From NCBI RefSeq assembly GCF_018143015.1, contig NC_054751.1, positions 31,138,347-31,202,346 on the forward strand: 64,000 bases of DNA, given 5' to 3'. A program made the position numbers and the translations under genes. The stretch's first letter is position 1; each line of letters begins with the position of its first letter. This DNA is from Lytechinus variegatus (taxonomy: Eukaryota > Echinodermata > Echinoidea > Temnopleuroida > Toxopneustidae). The notes under the pieces were generated by a model, which had not been told where the DNA came from, did not search any database, and was given only the letters and a program-made list of their open reading frames with translations. This document shows positions 25,201-34,196 of the stretch, one piece after another.

Positions 25201-26569
25201 TTTTGTTTATTCAATATGTTATTTTTTTCATTTCATTTATTCACTTCCATCATTTATATTATAAACCTTATGAGGAGAAAAGATCTTTTTGTGATTAATC
25301 CTACTTCATTTTATATATTTACTTCATCCTACTGAATCCTACTTCATTTTATTATATTTAATAGCAGGGCCCGCTCGGAGAACAGTTTTCGGAACTGAAG
25401 TGGCTACCCTGGGTAAATATGCCGCTATTATTAATAGTATTATTATATTTCTAAACAAGACACACAATCGATTCCAATGTCGACATGTTAGGAATAACAT
25501 GAATAAATCACGTGACTTATATAATATCTAAACAAAGTAATGGAATATATAATATTATTTGACTGAAAGGAGGTTTTTTCCTTACGTTTACACGTAAAAC
25601 ATTTCTACAACAATACAATTTGTGCATTTAATAGAAGTATCAATTAAATATCAATCATGTATGAATATTGATTTTCAAAAGACAAAGTGGAGGTAATGAG
25701 ATGTAAAAATGGTATCCGAAATTCAAATGCATTGTAACACGTATCAAAACTCGTGTTTGTATATCTGGTTTGTAGTTTAACAAATAAGGATGTGTTATTG
25801 AAATCACAATTAACTAGGCGTATTTATGTGTTTTGCACTTTTTTAATATTCATTTATTTTTCGAAACTGAAAAAAATGTAATGAAATTAAAAAGAAGAAT
25901 ATATTTAGGCATTTTTCTCTTGTTCCACGATCTCCTAAATCTTGTATAAAATTCAAATTCTGTTTATTTCCACATCTCTAAAAATGGAGAGAAATAAAGC
26001 TAAAAGACGAAGATCTTAAAAAAAAACTTACCGACGATGCGTGTGCCCAGAAGCAGAAACACTATTTTAAAAGTCAAGAGGAAAAAACAAGAATCTTACA
26101 TCGCATGTGTTTTAAAGAAGGTTGGGAATACAAATAGCAAAATAAAGATATACTCAAACATAATAATAGGGAAGTATAAAGACCTGTCTTACGCTTATCT
26201 TCCAAGGATATATCTTCAATAATTAGTTTTATTGCCAATAAAACGAAGACTTAGTTTTTATCTTGTGCCGTTAAATGCTTCATTATACTAGAGACCTAGT
26301 TTGTTAAGAAACAAAAGAATTGATTCTCAATCAAAAGAAATACACCCAACTTCACAAATAATAATTGAATTTGAAGAACGTATTCCAACAATTTAAAATG
26401 TACATTTATATATTTGTCAGGTTCGAACGCTTGGTCAATTGCGTTTGGGCAATGAATCACTTTTACAAAAACAGATAAATTCTAGCAAGTGAATATTCTT
26501 AATGCATTTAGATTGTTTGATGAATAGCAAATGAAACATCCAGTCAATTTACTCACCCCACAACAGCAT
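7002..26569 (-). CDS. Secreted multi-lectin mosaic protein (complete, 26 coding exons, 1279 aa)
   Basis: Exons, minus strand: 26569-26557, 26061-26032, 25123-24929, 24485-24306, 23953-23780, 23190-23018, 22588-22431, 22021-21849, 19879-19832, 19499-19310, 18231-18113, 17448-17338, 16470-16342, 15658-15501, 14824-14704, 14529-14344, 13980-13738, 13393-13367, 12746-12636, 12124-12008, 11773-11603, 10751-10497, 9830-9654, 9076-8961, 8147-7955, 7273-7002. Phases agree throughout and the sum is 3840 nt. Domains by residue: signal peptide 1-17, CTLD 20-139, Cys-rich 140-197, USOMP5-like 198-381, CTLD 387-517, CASPR-type fibrinogen-like 522-719, PAN 720-800, linker 801-809, CTLD 812-942, CTLD 953-1086, FN3 1090-1188, PAN 1190-1279. 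No membrane segment follows the signal peptide, so a secreted adhesion, matrix or recognition role is inferred. The start is a 13-nt exon (ATG CTG TTG TGG G) that completes a short signal peptide, MLLWVFLLLGTRIVDG. Exon joins are by eye, without transcript support. Confidence 0.9.
7437..7610 (-). repeat. SINE with 7SL/Alu-like head, copy 1 (intron 25)
   Basis: Read on the minus strand it begins CTGGGCGTTGTGGCGTGCGC, continues CTGTAATCCAAGCT, has a B-box-like GGTTCGAGCCC, and ends in a CA-dinucleotide tail. The head resembles the Alu domain of 7SL RNA rather than a tRNA. A second copy lies at 34027-34196 in the same orientation, with the same tail. Confidence 0.6.
7955..9076 (-). CDS. Exons 24-25: fibronectin type III domain
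   Basis: Residues 1087-1189. Exon 24 (9076-8961) has KPSTFNLEIKGPTSLFLSWS and VNGYY. Exon 25 (8147-7955) has IHYWPRN, the LSYYLTGIASGTNFEFILQA core and TEQGGGPE. The Trp and Tyr positions and the two-exon split are typical of FN3. Confidence 0.88.
9654..10751 (-). CDS. Exons 22-23: C-type lectin domain 4 (KPD loop)
   Basis: Residues 943-1086. Exon 22 (10751-10497) begins with a Pro/Thr linker, then LCDSSSW, SCYFF, DYCQELGGDLVTV and FWIGLRY. Exon 23 (9830-9654) has HWDSGKPDG, QTCVEF, YNDEVC and YYICEK. All cysteines are present; the ligand tripeptide is KPD rather than QPD or EPN, and WND is YND. Confidence 0.9.
9840..10030. repeat. Purine-rich low-complexity tract
   Basis: Mostly G and A on the plus strand with many GGGG runs, in intron 22. 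Low complexity only; G-quadruplex formation is possible. Confidence 0.8.
10178..10404. mobile_element. Short palindromic MITE in intron 22
   Basis: Ends GGCCTAGTTACACCGGAAC on the left and, in inverse, GCCAGATTTACACCAAAACC on the right. The inside also folds back (CCATCCGAAT against ATTCGGATGG). No coding sequence. Confidence 0.65.
11603..12746 (-). CDS. Exons 19-21: C-type lectin domain 3 (lacks inner disulphide)
   Basis: Residues 810-942. Exon 19 (12746-12636) has SCSSGW, SYCYRPY and ETNCQNQGG. Exon 20 (12124-12008) has TFWVGLNDIEEEG. Exon 21 (11773-11603) has NWKSGEPNGG and ends QYVCK. EPN is kept, but the segment after it reads ENGVVM where ENC is usual, and no WND or matching cysteine follows. 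Both partners of the inner disulphide are absent together, so this is a diverged but open domain. Confidence 0.85.
13738..13980 (-). CDS. Exon 17: PAN/apple domain 1
   Basis: Residues 720-800 on one phase 1-1 exon. Shows the PAN pattern: TVNQCAAACVAASSFVC, then CRSFDYHPSDGGCYLSEEN. PAN domains mediate protein or carbohydrate contacts in extracellular proteins. Followed by a 27-nt exon (13393-13367) encoding an acidic Pro-containing linker (MDPMVDPYE). Confidence 0.88.
14344..16470 (-). CDS. Exons 13-16: CASPR/neurexin-IV-type fibrinogen-like module
   Basis: Residues 522-719. Signature segments in order: SCADW, SSGYYTIDPDGRNIG and FRVYCDMTTD (16470-16342); HQEEYRSLITGYEGAYS and CDQFIK (15658-15501); YECHGSL, GAWYDRNG and NYWGG (14824-14704); HCNCNTNDNTWREDSGYLTD, LPVTEIRFGDTGDGSESGYYT and LGPLYCKGD (14529-14344). 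This order is that of the fibrinogen-like domain of contactin-associated proteins, here outside a neurexin-like context (no laminin-G domain in the gene). Confidence 0.9.
15828..16072. repeat. TTAC/TCAA minisatellite in intron 13
   Basis: Tandem TTACTTACTTACTCAA units of 16 to 20 bases, about a dozen copies, with TTAG variants towards the right end. Confidence 0.95.
16513..16795 (+). repeat. tRNA-derived SINE in intron 12
   Basis: Has a split pol III promoter: A-box-like TGGCCCAGTGG at 16526-16536 and B-box GGTTCGAATCC at 16571-16581, spaced as in a tRNA. A body of about 200 bases follows, ending in AGCGCTATAATTATAAGC. Inserted antisense to the gene. Confidence 0.85.
17169..17252. repeat. 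GAT microsatellite in intron 12
   Basis: Imperfect GATGAT and GGTGAT repeats; adjacent to exon 12 but outside it. Confidence 0.85.
17338..19499 (-). CDS. Exons 10-12: C-type lectin domain 2 (EPS type)
   Basis: Residues 382-521. Exon 10 (19499-19310) gives ICDSGW, GCYKLV and KACRALHDDADLASV. Exon 11 (18231-18113) gives NYWIGLTDMNEEGTWEW and NWKSGEP. Exon 12 (17448-17338) gives SGGSEHCAAL, WNDATC and YGYFCK. WIGL and WND are intact but EPN is EPS. The exon 12 donor is taken at AAAG|GTACGA because only that one keeps the frame into exon 13. Confidence 0.92.
18340..18655. repeat. Interspersed repeat with GACAAGC and CCGCCAGTG motifs (intron 10)
   Basis: Contains repeated TTTGACAAGCAAAAA segments, a G-run and GGCATGGGCCGGCTGTGCCC, ending GAATCCGCCAGTG. 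Related copies or fragments occur at 27437-27540, 52212-52460 and 54030-54180. Confidence 0.6.
19832..23190 (-). CDS. Exons 6-9: complete USOMP5-like module
   Basis: Exon 6 (23190-23018) opens with DWQLVMKVTR. Exon 7 (22588-22431) has FAFYSGGVEMRSLTF and TNWFHTNYMSYAPYSDI. Exon 8 (22021-21849) has RRFFINRHYGGCSGDAGW and GCTWDN. Exon 9 (19879-19832) has FPDTVAFLHKYY. Together they reproduce the full order of the module known from cnidarian skeletal organic matrix protein 5 relatives, including the paired cysteines and the GxAD/GFPD-type ending. Residues 198-381. Molecular function unknown in that family. Confidence 0.8.
20054..21745. mobile_element. Tc1/mariner-like non-autonomous element with long TIRs (intron 8)
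   Basis: Terminal inverted repeats of about 210 bases begin CAGTGCGTCCC and are flanked by TA on both sides (20052-20053 and 21746-21747). TA target duplication plus CAGTG ends fit the Tc1/mariner superfamily. The inside continues as a weaker palindrome (for example TGTGGATCTCAACAATGTG against its inverse near 21330-21352) and has no transposase frame. Confidence 0.8.
22058..22193. repeat. ATC/CTC microsatellite in intron 7
   Basis: Imperfect ATCATC and TCCTC repeats immediately upstream, in the sense of transcription, of exon 8. Confidence 0.85.
23780..23953 (-). CDS. Exon 5: Cys-rich module
   Basis: Residues 140-197 on one phase 1-1 exon. Cysteines occur in the pattern CACP, CACC, HCG, NECYY, SECG. 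Not a standard EGF, and no family name can be given with confidence. Nearly identical to the paralogue exon at 1899-2072. Confidence 0.85.
24306..25123 (-). CDS. Exons 3-4: C-type lectin domain 1 (EPN type)
   Basis: Residues 15-139. The first exon has the CRKNW, ACYY and AYCETQGGNLASI signatures. The second has WSWWDGSS, NWNSGEPNG, NCGGM and WDDYPC, and ends in VCR. EPN at 24397-24405 and WDD are compatible with calcium and mannose-type ligand binding. An intron splits the domain before the long loop. Confidence 0.92.
26032..26569 (-). CDS. Exons 1-2: signal peptide
   Basis: Exon 1 is only 13 nt (26569-26557) and is followed by GTGAGT. Exon 2 (26061-26032) adds a hydrophobic stretch and ends before GTAAGT. 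Joined they read MLLWVFLLLGTRIV, then DGAS from exon 3, with cleavage probably near the Gly/Ala. Paralogue A has the same two-exon arrangement. Confidence 0.8.
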
Positions 26570-26853
26570 GTTGAATTGTTGTCACCAGATTTGCGTTTTT
26601 GGTCAAATAAAGTTCGAAACTAGGCACCATCAAACCATCCTGGGATGATCAGAAGCATCGTCATCGAGAAATGGCATCACAAGTTCGGCAGTACTTTCCT
26701 CTCAAAACAAGGGAGTGATAGTTTTTAATTTCAAACGTTTGTCCTTAAAGTGTCCTTAGAGTATTATCACTAGAAACGGGGAAAATGCTTCTATTGAATA
26801 AATAACATTAATTGAAACAATTATTCGCTGTAATGATTCATTCTACGAAGTTG

Positions 26854-26862
26854 TATATATAG
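26854..26862 (-). promoter_or_regulatory. Candidate TATA box of the complete lectin-mosaic gene
   Basis: TATATATAG on the plus strand (CTATATATA on the coding strand), about 290 bases upstream of the ATG at 26569. Placement resembles that of paralogue A. No start-site evidence. Confidence 0.35.
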
Positions 26863-27593
26863 ATAACCCGTATTTGACGATCAATTTAAACGTTTACAAA
26901 GCAGAATTTTTCTTTTTTCTATTTTGTTTTATAGACTAAAAGTATAGATATAGATTCTTCGAGGGAGGCATTGATCTTTGGGAGGTCAACTTGTTATCGA
27001 TTTCAAGTAGTCAGCGGTACAAGAGGAATATAATTGGTTGTTGTAAGAATGCTGGTCCTATTGACACAAAACCCTGATATTTTACTTGTTTGATTCGCTC
27101 CATCGATGAAGTGTGACCAGTGGCCTTTAAACACGCCCATTGATAATCCCAATCTGTATGTATTTCCTCGAACACGGCGGACAGGACAAACATAATGCGA
27201 TCTTCGTCGTTATTGATCGGATCTATAAAACATTTCATTTTACTGGAGAATGGTCCAATTGAACCCGATTGGATGTTTTTGAAATGTATCAATCCCCTTT
27301 GATAACCCCACACTGTGCATAATACGGGACAAGCGATAGGTGTGGTACAACTTTTCGGTAGACAAAGAACAAGGAGGAGGGTATACGAAGAATTTTAGGG
27401 AACATTTTGATTTGCCACGTATCCTGAATACCTTTCACTGGCGGATCCGGGGGGGGGGCACGGTCCAGCTTTGCCCCCCCCCCTGGATCCGGATCCCGGA
27501 TCCGTGGAAATATAGGTGTGTCCCCCCTTTCAAAGTAAAGAATCTTTTTTTTCTTGTCAAACCTTATCATGGACGAAATGTCCTTAAATTTTG

Positions 27594-28125
27594 GTTAAAG
27601 GACAAGTCCACCCCAACAAAATCTTTATTTGAATAAAAAGAGAAAAAATCAACAAGCACAACTCTGAAAATTTCATCAAAATCGGATGTAAAATAAGAAA
27701 TTTATGGCATTCTAAAGTTTCGCTTCATTTCACAAAACAGTTATATGCACATCTCGGTCGGTATGCAAATGGAACTGATGACATCACTCACTATTTCTGT
27801 TGTATTTCATTATATGAAATATTTTTTTTTCTCGTCATTGCCATGTGAAATGAAGTTTCATTCCTCCCTGAACACGTGGAATTCCATTGTATTAACATTT
27901 TGTGATTCAGGCAAGGAGGTCCTAATCGTTAAATTCGTAAAAAATTGAAATATTGTATAATTCGATAAAATAAAAAAAACAAAAAAATAGTGACATCATC
28001 GACTCTCTCATTTGGATGTTACTGGCTCGTTCATATAACTGTTTTGTTAAAAATAAGTGAAACGTTGACATGTCATAACTTTCTTATTTTACATCCGATT
28101 TTGATGAAATTGATGAAAATCCTGG
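27594..28125. mobile_element. Palindromic MITE family 1, copy 1 (right end degenerate)
   Basis: Begins TTAAAGGACAAGTCCACCCC and folds back on itself: TCATCAAAATCGGATGTAAA on the left and its inverse on the right. Other copies at 30505-31113 and 46990-47580. No coding capacity. Confidence 0.75.
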
Positions 28126-28970
28126 ATACGCCCTGCTTTAAACTAATATCCTTTCTATCTCCCTCTCTTCATTTGTATGCTGCCAACCTTTCTCTACCCC
28201 CCCCCCCCTCTCTCTCTTTGCCCCTCTCTCGCCAAATCTTTAAAAGTAGGCTTCGAGGACATATTTCAATGATTCGTGCCATCATTTACTACCCCTCCCT
28301 CCCTCCCTCCTCCTCTCTCTTTCTTCCACTCTCCTTTCGTCTCTTTTCTCTGTCTGTCCCCCTCTCACTCACCTCATCATCTGATTCTAATCTCCTTCAG
28401 CTCATTCTTCTCTTCATCACCTTTACCCCACAAACTGCCTCTGTCTGGGTATGTATTCCATCATCCTCAACCTTCAAATCAATCTAGGTTGTTCCTTCCA
28501 TCAACAAAATTATCTTTAAATGAAATGAGCCAATACATTTGTGTCAATGCTATAGATTATGATTTATTTCTTACATGAAAGACTATAATACATATACATG
28601 CAAGGTTAAACCTTGCTTACTGTATCTATAAACACACAAACATAACATAATACTGTTAAAACTACTTTAAAAAAGTCATAACAATAGAATAGAAGATAAG
28701 AAATTAAGTCATAACACACAAATCTATATAATTTGTTGATAGAATATGAATGGATACAAAATCAGTACATTATTAAATTTGTGCACAATGTACAAACACC
28801 GTTTTGTGTAAAATACAAATTCATTATCAGCATCATCATCAGAGCATTTTCAGTAATGATGAATGATCTATTAAGGATGTTATTTGAATATTAAATTTTA
28901 CGGATTATGAAAAAAAAATAGAATTCAAATTTGAATTTTGTCCTGAGGTCTCACTCTGCTATTGTTTCTT

Positions 28971-28983
28971 CAAGAACCCATCT
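28971..28983. repeat. Left 13-bp flanking direct repeat of the large foldback element
   Basis: CAAGAACCCATCT, repeated exactly at 37606-37618 on the other side of the inverted repeat; candidate target-site duplication. Confidence 0.65.
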
Positions 28984-28985
28984 TA

Positions 28986-29202
28986 CACCCACAAATGTAA
29001 TAATCGCCCACAAATGTAATAACGCCCACAAATGTAATAACACTTTACCCACAAATGTAATAACGCCCACAAATGTAATAACACTTTACCCACAAATGTA
29101 ATAATTTCACCCACAAATGTAATAATGCACTTTACCCACAAATGTAATAATTTTTGATCGCCCACAAATGTAATAATGACTTTACCCACAAATGTAATAA
29201 AT
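28986..29202. repeat. Outer 16-bp repeat array, left arm
   Basis: Ten copies of CCCACAAATGTAATAA separated by short spacers (for example CG, CACTTTA, TTTTTGATCG). The spacer order is mirrored in the right arm. Confidence 0.95.
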
Positions 29203-29279
29203 TTGAAGGGATTTTTGGCAAATCCGTTCTAAGCTAAAATCGTATAGTAATGCGTTCATTTAGCACAAACGTGCAAAGT

Positions 29280-30480
29280 CTCATTTCCCGACCCGGTTAA
29301 TTAACAAATTATAATAAAAATCCAAAGTCTTTATTCCAGACCCAGTTGTTTCAAAAATAATAATATGAGCCCAAAGTCTTTATTCCAGACCCGGTTGTTT
29401 CAAAAATTATAATATAAATCCAAAGTCTTTATTCCAGACCCGGTTGTTTCGAAAATAATAATATGAGCCCAAAGTCTTTATTCCAGACCCGGTTGTTTCA
29501 AAAATAATAATATGAGCCAAAAGTCTTTATTCCAGACCCGGTTGTTTCAAAAATTATAATATAAATCCAAAGTCTTTATTCCAGACCCGGTTGTTTCGAA
29601 AATAATAATATGAGCCCAAAGTCTTTATTCCAGACCCGGTTGTTTAAAAAATTATAATATAAATCCAAAGTCTTTTTCCAGACCCTGTTGTTTCGAAAAT
29701 AATAATATGAGCCCAAAGTCTTTATTCCAGACCCGGTTATTTAGAAAATAATAATATAAGTCCAAAGTCTTTATTCCAGACCCGGTTGTTTAAAAAATAA
29801 TAATATAAGTCCAAAGTCTTTATTCCAGACCCGGTTGTTAAAAAAATAATCATATGAGCCAAAAGTCTTTATTCCAGACCCGATTGTTTCAAAAATGATT
29901 ATATAAGTCCAAAGTCTTTATTCCAGACCCGGTTGTTTAAAAAATAATAATGCAAGTCCAAAGTCTTTTTCCAGACCCTGTTGTTTCAAAAATCATGATA
30001 TGAATCCACAATCTTTTTTCCAGACCCGGGTGTTTAAAAAAAAATCATGATATAAATCCAAAGTCTTTTTTCCAGACCCGGTTATTTCAAAAATTATAAT
30101 TTTAGTCCCAAATGAGATACATTAATGATATTCCAGTGGAATAAAAATGAGAATCGAGCTTATTCTTTTCTCCAGACGCTAATGGTAAATTGAAAATCAA
30201 GCATAGTCTTTGCTCCAGACCCGGTAACTAAAAGCTGAAACTTTATAGTAATGTGTTTATATGGCACATAAATGCGAAATCTTTTTTCCTGACCCGGTTA
30301 ATTAAAAAATTATAATATAAGTCCAAAGTCTTTTTTCTAGACCCATTTATTTAAAAAATTATAATAATTATAAAAAAAAAACAAAGACCCACGATCCTAT
30401 TTATGTTGAATAACATGGAAATGTAGCTTAGTCTTTCTGTCAGACCCAGTTATAAAAGTCATTAGAAACACAACAACAAC
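29280..30480. repeat. Inner 49-bp repeat array, left arm
   Basis: About 20 units with core AGTCTTTATTCCAGACCCGG, regular in the outer part (29310-30110) and diverged towards 30480. Confidence 0.95.
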
Positions 30481-30504
30481 AACAAAACAAAGACCCTGCA
30501 ACCA

Positions 30505-31113
30505 TTAAAGGTCAAGTCCACCTCAGAAAAAATGTTGATTTGAATCAATAGAGGAAAATCAGACAAGCACAATGCTGAAAATTTCATCAAAATCGGATGT
30601 AAAATAAGAAAGTTATGACATTTCAAAGTTTTGTTTATTTTTAACAAAATAGTTATATGAACGAGCCAGCTACATCCAAATGAAAGAGTCGATGATGTCA
30701 CTCACTCACTCACTCTTTCTTTTGGTTTTCATTGTTTGAATTATACATTATTTCAATTTTTACGAATTTGACGATTAGGACCACCTTGCCTAAAGCACAA
30801 AATGTTAAAATAATAAATTTCCACGTGTTGCAGGGAGGAATGAAACTTCATTTCACATGACAATGACGAGAAAATAAAAATATTTCATATTTCATTTAAG
30901 AAAATACAAAAGAAATAGTGAGTGAGTGATGTCATCAGTTCCTCATTTGCATACCGACCGAGATGTGCATATAACTGTTTTGCGAAATGAAGCGAAACAT
31001 TAAAATGCCATAACTTTCTTATTTTACATCCGATTTTGATGAAATTTTCAGTGTTATGCTTGTTGATTTTTTTTCTTTTTATTCATATCAAGTTTTTGTC
31101 GGGGTGGACTTGT
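30505..31113. mobile_element. Palindromic MITE family 1, copy 2 (inside foldback left arm)
   Basis: Begins AAAGGTCAAGTCCACCTC and ends, in inverse, AAGTCCACCCCGACAAAAAC. Contains TCATCAAAATCGGATGTAAA and its inverse. It breaks the symmetry of the foldback arms, so it inserted later. Confidence 0.75.
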
Positions 31114-31425
31114 CTATAAAAAAAATAATTTCTTGTATATTCCTTCCTTTTTCTTTGAAAAAACCTAAATAACAAAACATTAAAATACATATGAAAAAAA
31201 CTAGGAAATAAGATATCAGTAAACAATAGGGGATTACTTCCCGAAAACGATAAAGTTGTTGATTGACGATCTATGATATATTATATAAAAGAAAAACATT
31301 CTAACAAGAGGGGATAACCATTGCATTCCATGTTTTTATTTGGCAATAAGTCATGATTGACTATTTTTGCCACCCACTGTATGAGAAGTAGGGTAACAAT
31401 TTTATTTAGTATTACTTCTTTTTGT

Positions 31426-32530
31426 CTCACCTGCATAGCAGAGTGAGACTATAGGCGCTGCTTTTCCGACGGCGACGGCGGCGGCGGCGTCAACATCAAA
31501 TCTTAACCTAAGGTTAAGTTTTTGAAATGACATCATAACTTAGAAAGTATATAGACCTAGTTCATGAAACTTGGCCATAAGATTAATCAAGTATTACTTA
31601 ACATCCTATTAGAGTTTCACGTCACATGACCAAGGTCAAAGGTCATTTAGGGTCAATGAACTTAGACCATGTTGGGGGAATCAACATCAAAATCTTAACC
31701 TGAGGTTAAGATTTTGAAATATCATCATAACTTAAGAAATATATAGACCTAGTTCATTAAACTTGGACATAAGGTTAATCATGTATTACCAAACATCCTG
31801 CATGAGTTTTACGTGACATGACCAAGGTCAAAGGTCATTTAGAGTCAATGAACTTTGGCCGATTTGGGGGTATCTGATGAATTACAATCAAAACTTAAAA
31901 TGGTTTTGGATCTGATTCATGAAACTTGGACATAATAGTAATCAAGTATCACTGAACATCCTGGGCAAGTTTCAGGTCACATGGTCAAGGTCAAAGGTCA
32001 TTTAGGGTCAATGAACTTTGGCCGAATTGTTTTTTTGTTGAATTACCATCATAACTTTGAAAGTATGTTGGTCTAGTTCATAAAACTTGGACATAAGAGT
32101 AATCAAGTATCACTGAACATCCTGTGTGCATTTCAGGTCACATGACCAAGGTCAAAGGTCAATGAACTTTGGCCATAATGGGGGTATCTGTTGAATTACC
32201 ATCATAACTTTGCAAGTTTATGGATCTGACTTTTGAAACTTGGACATAAGAGTAATAAAGTATCACTGAATATCCTGTGCAAGTTTCAGGTCACATGATC
32301 AAGGTCAAAGGTCATGTGAGGTCAATGAATTTTGGCCACATTGGGGGTATTTGTTGAATTACCATCCTATCTCTGTAAGTGTATTGGTCTAGTTCATAAA
32401 ACGTGGAAATAAGAGTAACCAAGTATCACTTAACATCTTGTGCGAGTTATAGTAGTTTTCAAAGTCAGCACTGCTGCTATGTTGAATCGCGTGATGCAGG
32501 TGAGACGGTCAGAGGCATTCCACTTGTTTA
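31426..32530 (+). mobile_element. 1.1-kb element with GTCTCACCTGC ends, left copy
   Basis: Starts GTCTCACCTGCAT, then a GACTATAGGCGC and CGGCGG block, then about six tandem units of roughly 150 bases, and closes ATGCAGGTGAGAC. The units contain AGGTCAAAGGTCA at 31633, 31825, 31988, 32149 and 32302. An inverted copy lies at 32925-33880. Confidence 0.8.
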
Positions 32531-32924
32531 TTATTATTATTTCTTGTATATTCATTCCTTTTTTATGAAAAAAAACACAAAACCTTTAAATACATATAAA
32601 ACAAAAAACTGAGGAATAAGATATCAGCACACAATATGGGGATTACTTCCCGTAAACGATAAGGTTGTTGATCGACGATCTATGAGATATTATATAAAAG
32701 AAAATCATTCTAGCAAGAGGGTATAAAGTTTTAACAAGTTCTTCGGTACTTTAAATTTTCAGTGTACCAAGCACCATTTGTAATATATTCAGCATTTTTT
32801 TTTATTAGTTACAATTCCAATAATCTCAGTGGCCTAAGATATATTTTCTGTGGTTATATTGACCCGTTAAGTAAAGAGAGAGAGAGAGAGGATTTATGTG
32901 ATCAAGAAGTGATAAGATAGGAAA

Positions 32925-33880
32925 ACAAGTGGAATGCCTCTGGCCGTCTCACCTGCATCACGCGGTTCAATATAGCAGCAGTGCTGACTTTGAATACTAC
33001 TCTAACTCGCACAAGATGTTCAGTGATACATGGTTACTCTTATGTCCACTTTTTATGAAGTAGACCAATAAACTTACAGAGATATGATGGTTATTCAACA
33101 AAAAACCCCAACATGGCCAAAGTTCATTGACCTTACATGACCTTTGACCTTGATCATGTGACCTGAAACTCGAACAGGATGTTCAGTGATATCTGATTAT
33201 TCTTATGTACAAGTTTCATGAATCAGATCCATAAACTTTTAAAGTTATGATGGTAATTCAACAGATACACCCAATTCTGCCAAAGTTCATTGACCCTAAA
33301 TGACCTTTGACCTTAATCATGAGACCTCAAACTTGCACAAAATTTTCAGTGATGCTTGATTACTATTATGTCCAAGTTTCATGAATCAGATCCATAAACT
33401 TTCAAAGTTAAGATGGGAATTCAACAGATATCCCCAATTCGGCCAAAGTTCATTGACCCTAAATGACCTTTGACCTTGGTCATGTGACGTGAAACTCATG
33501 CAGGATGTTCAATGATACTTGATTTACCTCATGTCCAAGTTTCATGAACTAGGTTCATATATTTTCTAAGTTATGATGACATTTCAAAAACTTAACCTCA
33601 GGTTAAGATTTCGATGTTGAATCCTCCAACATGGTCTAAGTTCATTGACCCTAAATGACCTTTGACCTTAGTCATGTGACATGAAACTTTAATAGGATGT
33701 TCAGTAATACTTGATTAACTTTATGGCCAAGTTTTATTAACTAGGTCCATATACTTTCTAAGTTATGACATCATTTCAAAAACTTAACCTCAGGTTAAGA
33801 TTTGATGTTGACGCCGCCGCCGCCGTCGCCGTCGGAAAAGCGGCGCCTATAGTCTCACTTTGCTTCGCAGGTGAGACAAA
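32925..33880 (-). mobile_element. 1-kb element with GTCTCACCTGC ends, right inverted copy
   Basis: Mirror of the 31426-32530 element: begins near CAAGTGGAATGCCTCTGGCC and ends TCGCAGGTGAGAC. Contains TGACCTTTGACCT at 33138, 33301, 33464 and 33656. Confidence 0.8.
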
Positions 33881-34026
33881 AACTGATTTGAAATGACTGA
33901 AAGAGAGACAGGCAAAGAAAGAAGAGCCCCCTCCCACACCCGTACCAGAGTTACGGAGTTAGGCTGTCCCCTCGGTGGATTCAGGTCCATCAACATCTTG
34001 AGGTTTAATCTTTCCAGGGGGCAAAC

Positions 34027-34196
34027 GTGTGTGTGTGTGTTTGAGTTTTGTCAGACGTGTCTCAATCAGATATGATTATTTACGTCTGGGACCGACCTTT
34101 AACGTCACCATCCGAAAGACGTGACAAGGGCTCGAACCTCTGCATCAATTTGTAACTTCCCCACATAGCTTGGATTACAGGCGCACAACGCCCAGT
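34027..34196 (-). repeat. SINE with 7SL/Alu-like head, copy 2 (foldback right arm)
   Basis: Same family and orientation as 7437-7610, with a GT/CA tail. Here the head reads CTGGGCGTTGTGCGCCTG, TAATCCAAGCTATGTGGGG, and B-box GGTTCGAGCCC. Four bases are missing in the head relative to copy 1. Confidence 0.6.

Larger units (their letters stand above)
26570..28970. other. Intergenic region upstream of the lectin-mosaic gene
   Basis: Promoter-proximal sequence to about 26900, then a fragment of the CCGCCAGTG repeat family (27437-27540), one palindromic MITE (27594-28125) and pyrimidine-rich tracts (28140-28480). No exon-like pattern seen. Confidence 0.6.

Noticed and set aside
27990..28487. 165-residue Ser/Leu/Pro-rich frame
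   Set aside because: It spans a MITE end and a pyrimidine-rich low-complexity tract.
28983..29189. CRISPR-like regular repeats
   Set aside because: Repeats with 2-10 base spacers, inverted at the other end of the element, in intron-containing animal DNA; a foldback arm, not CRISPR.
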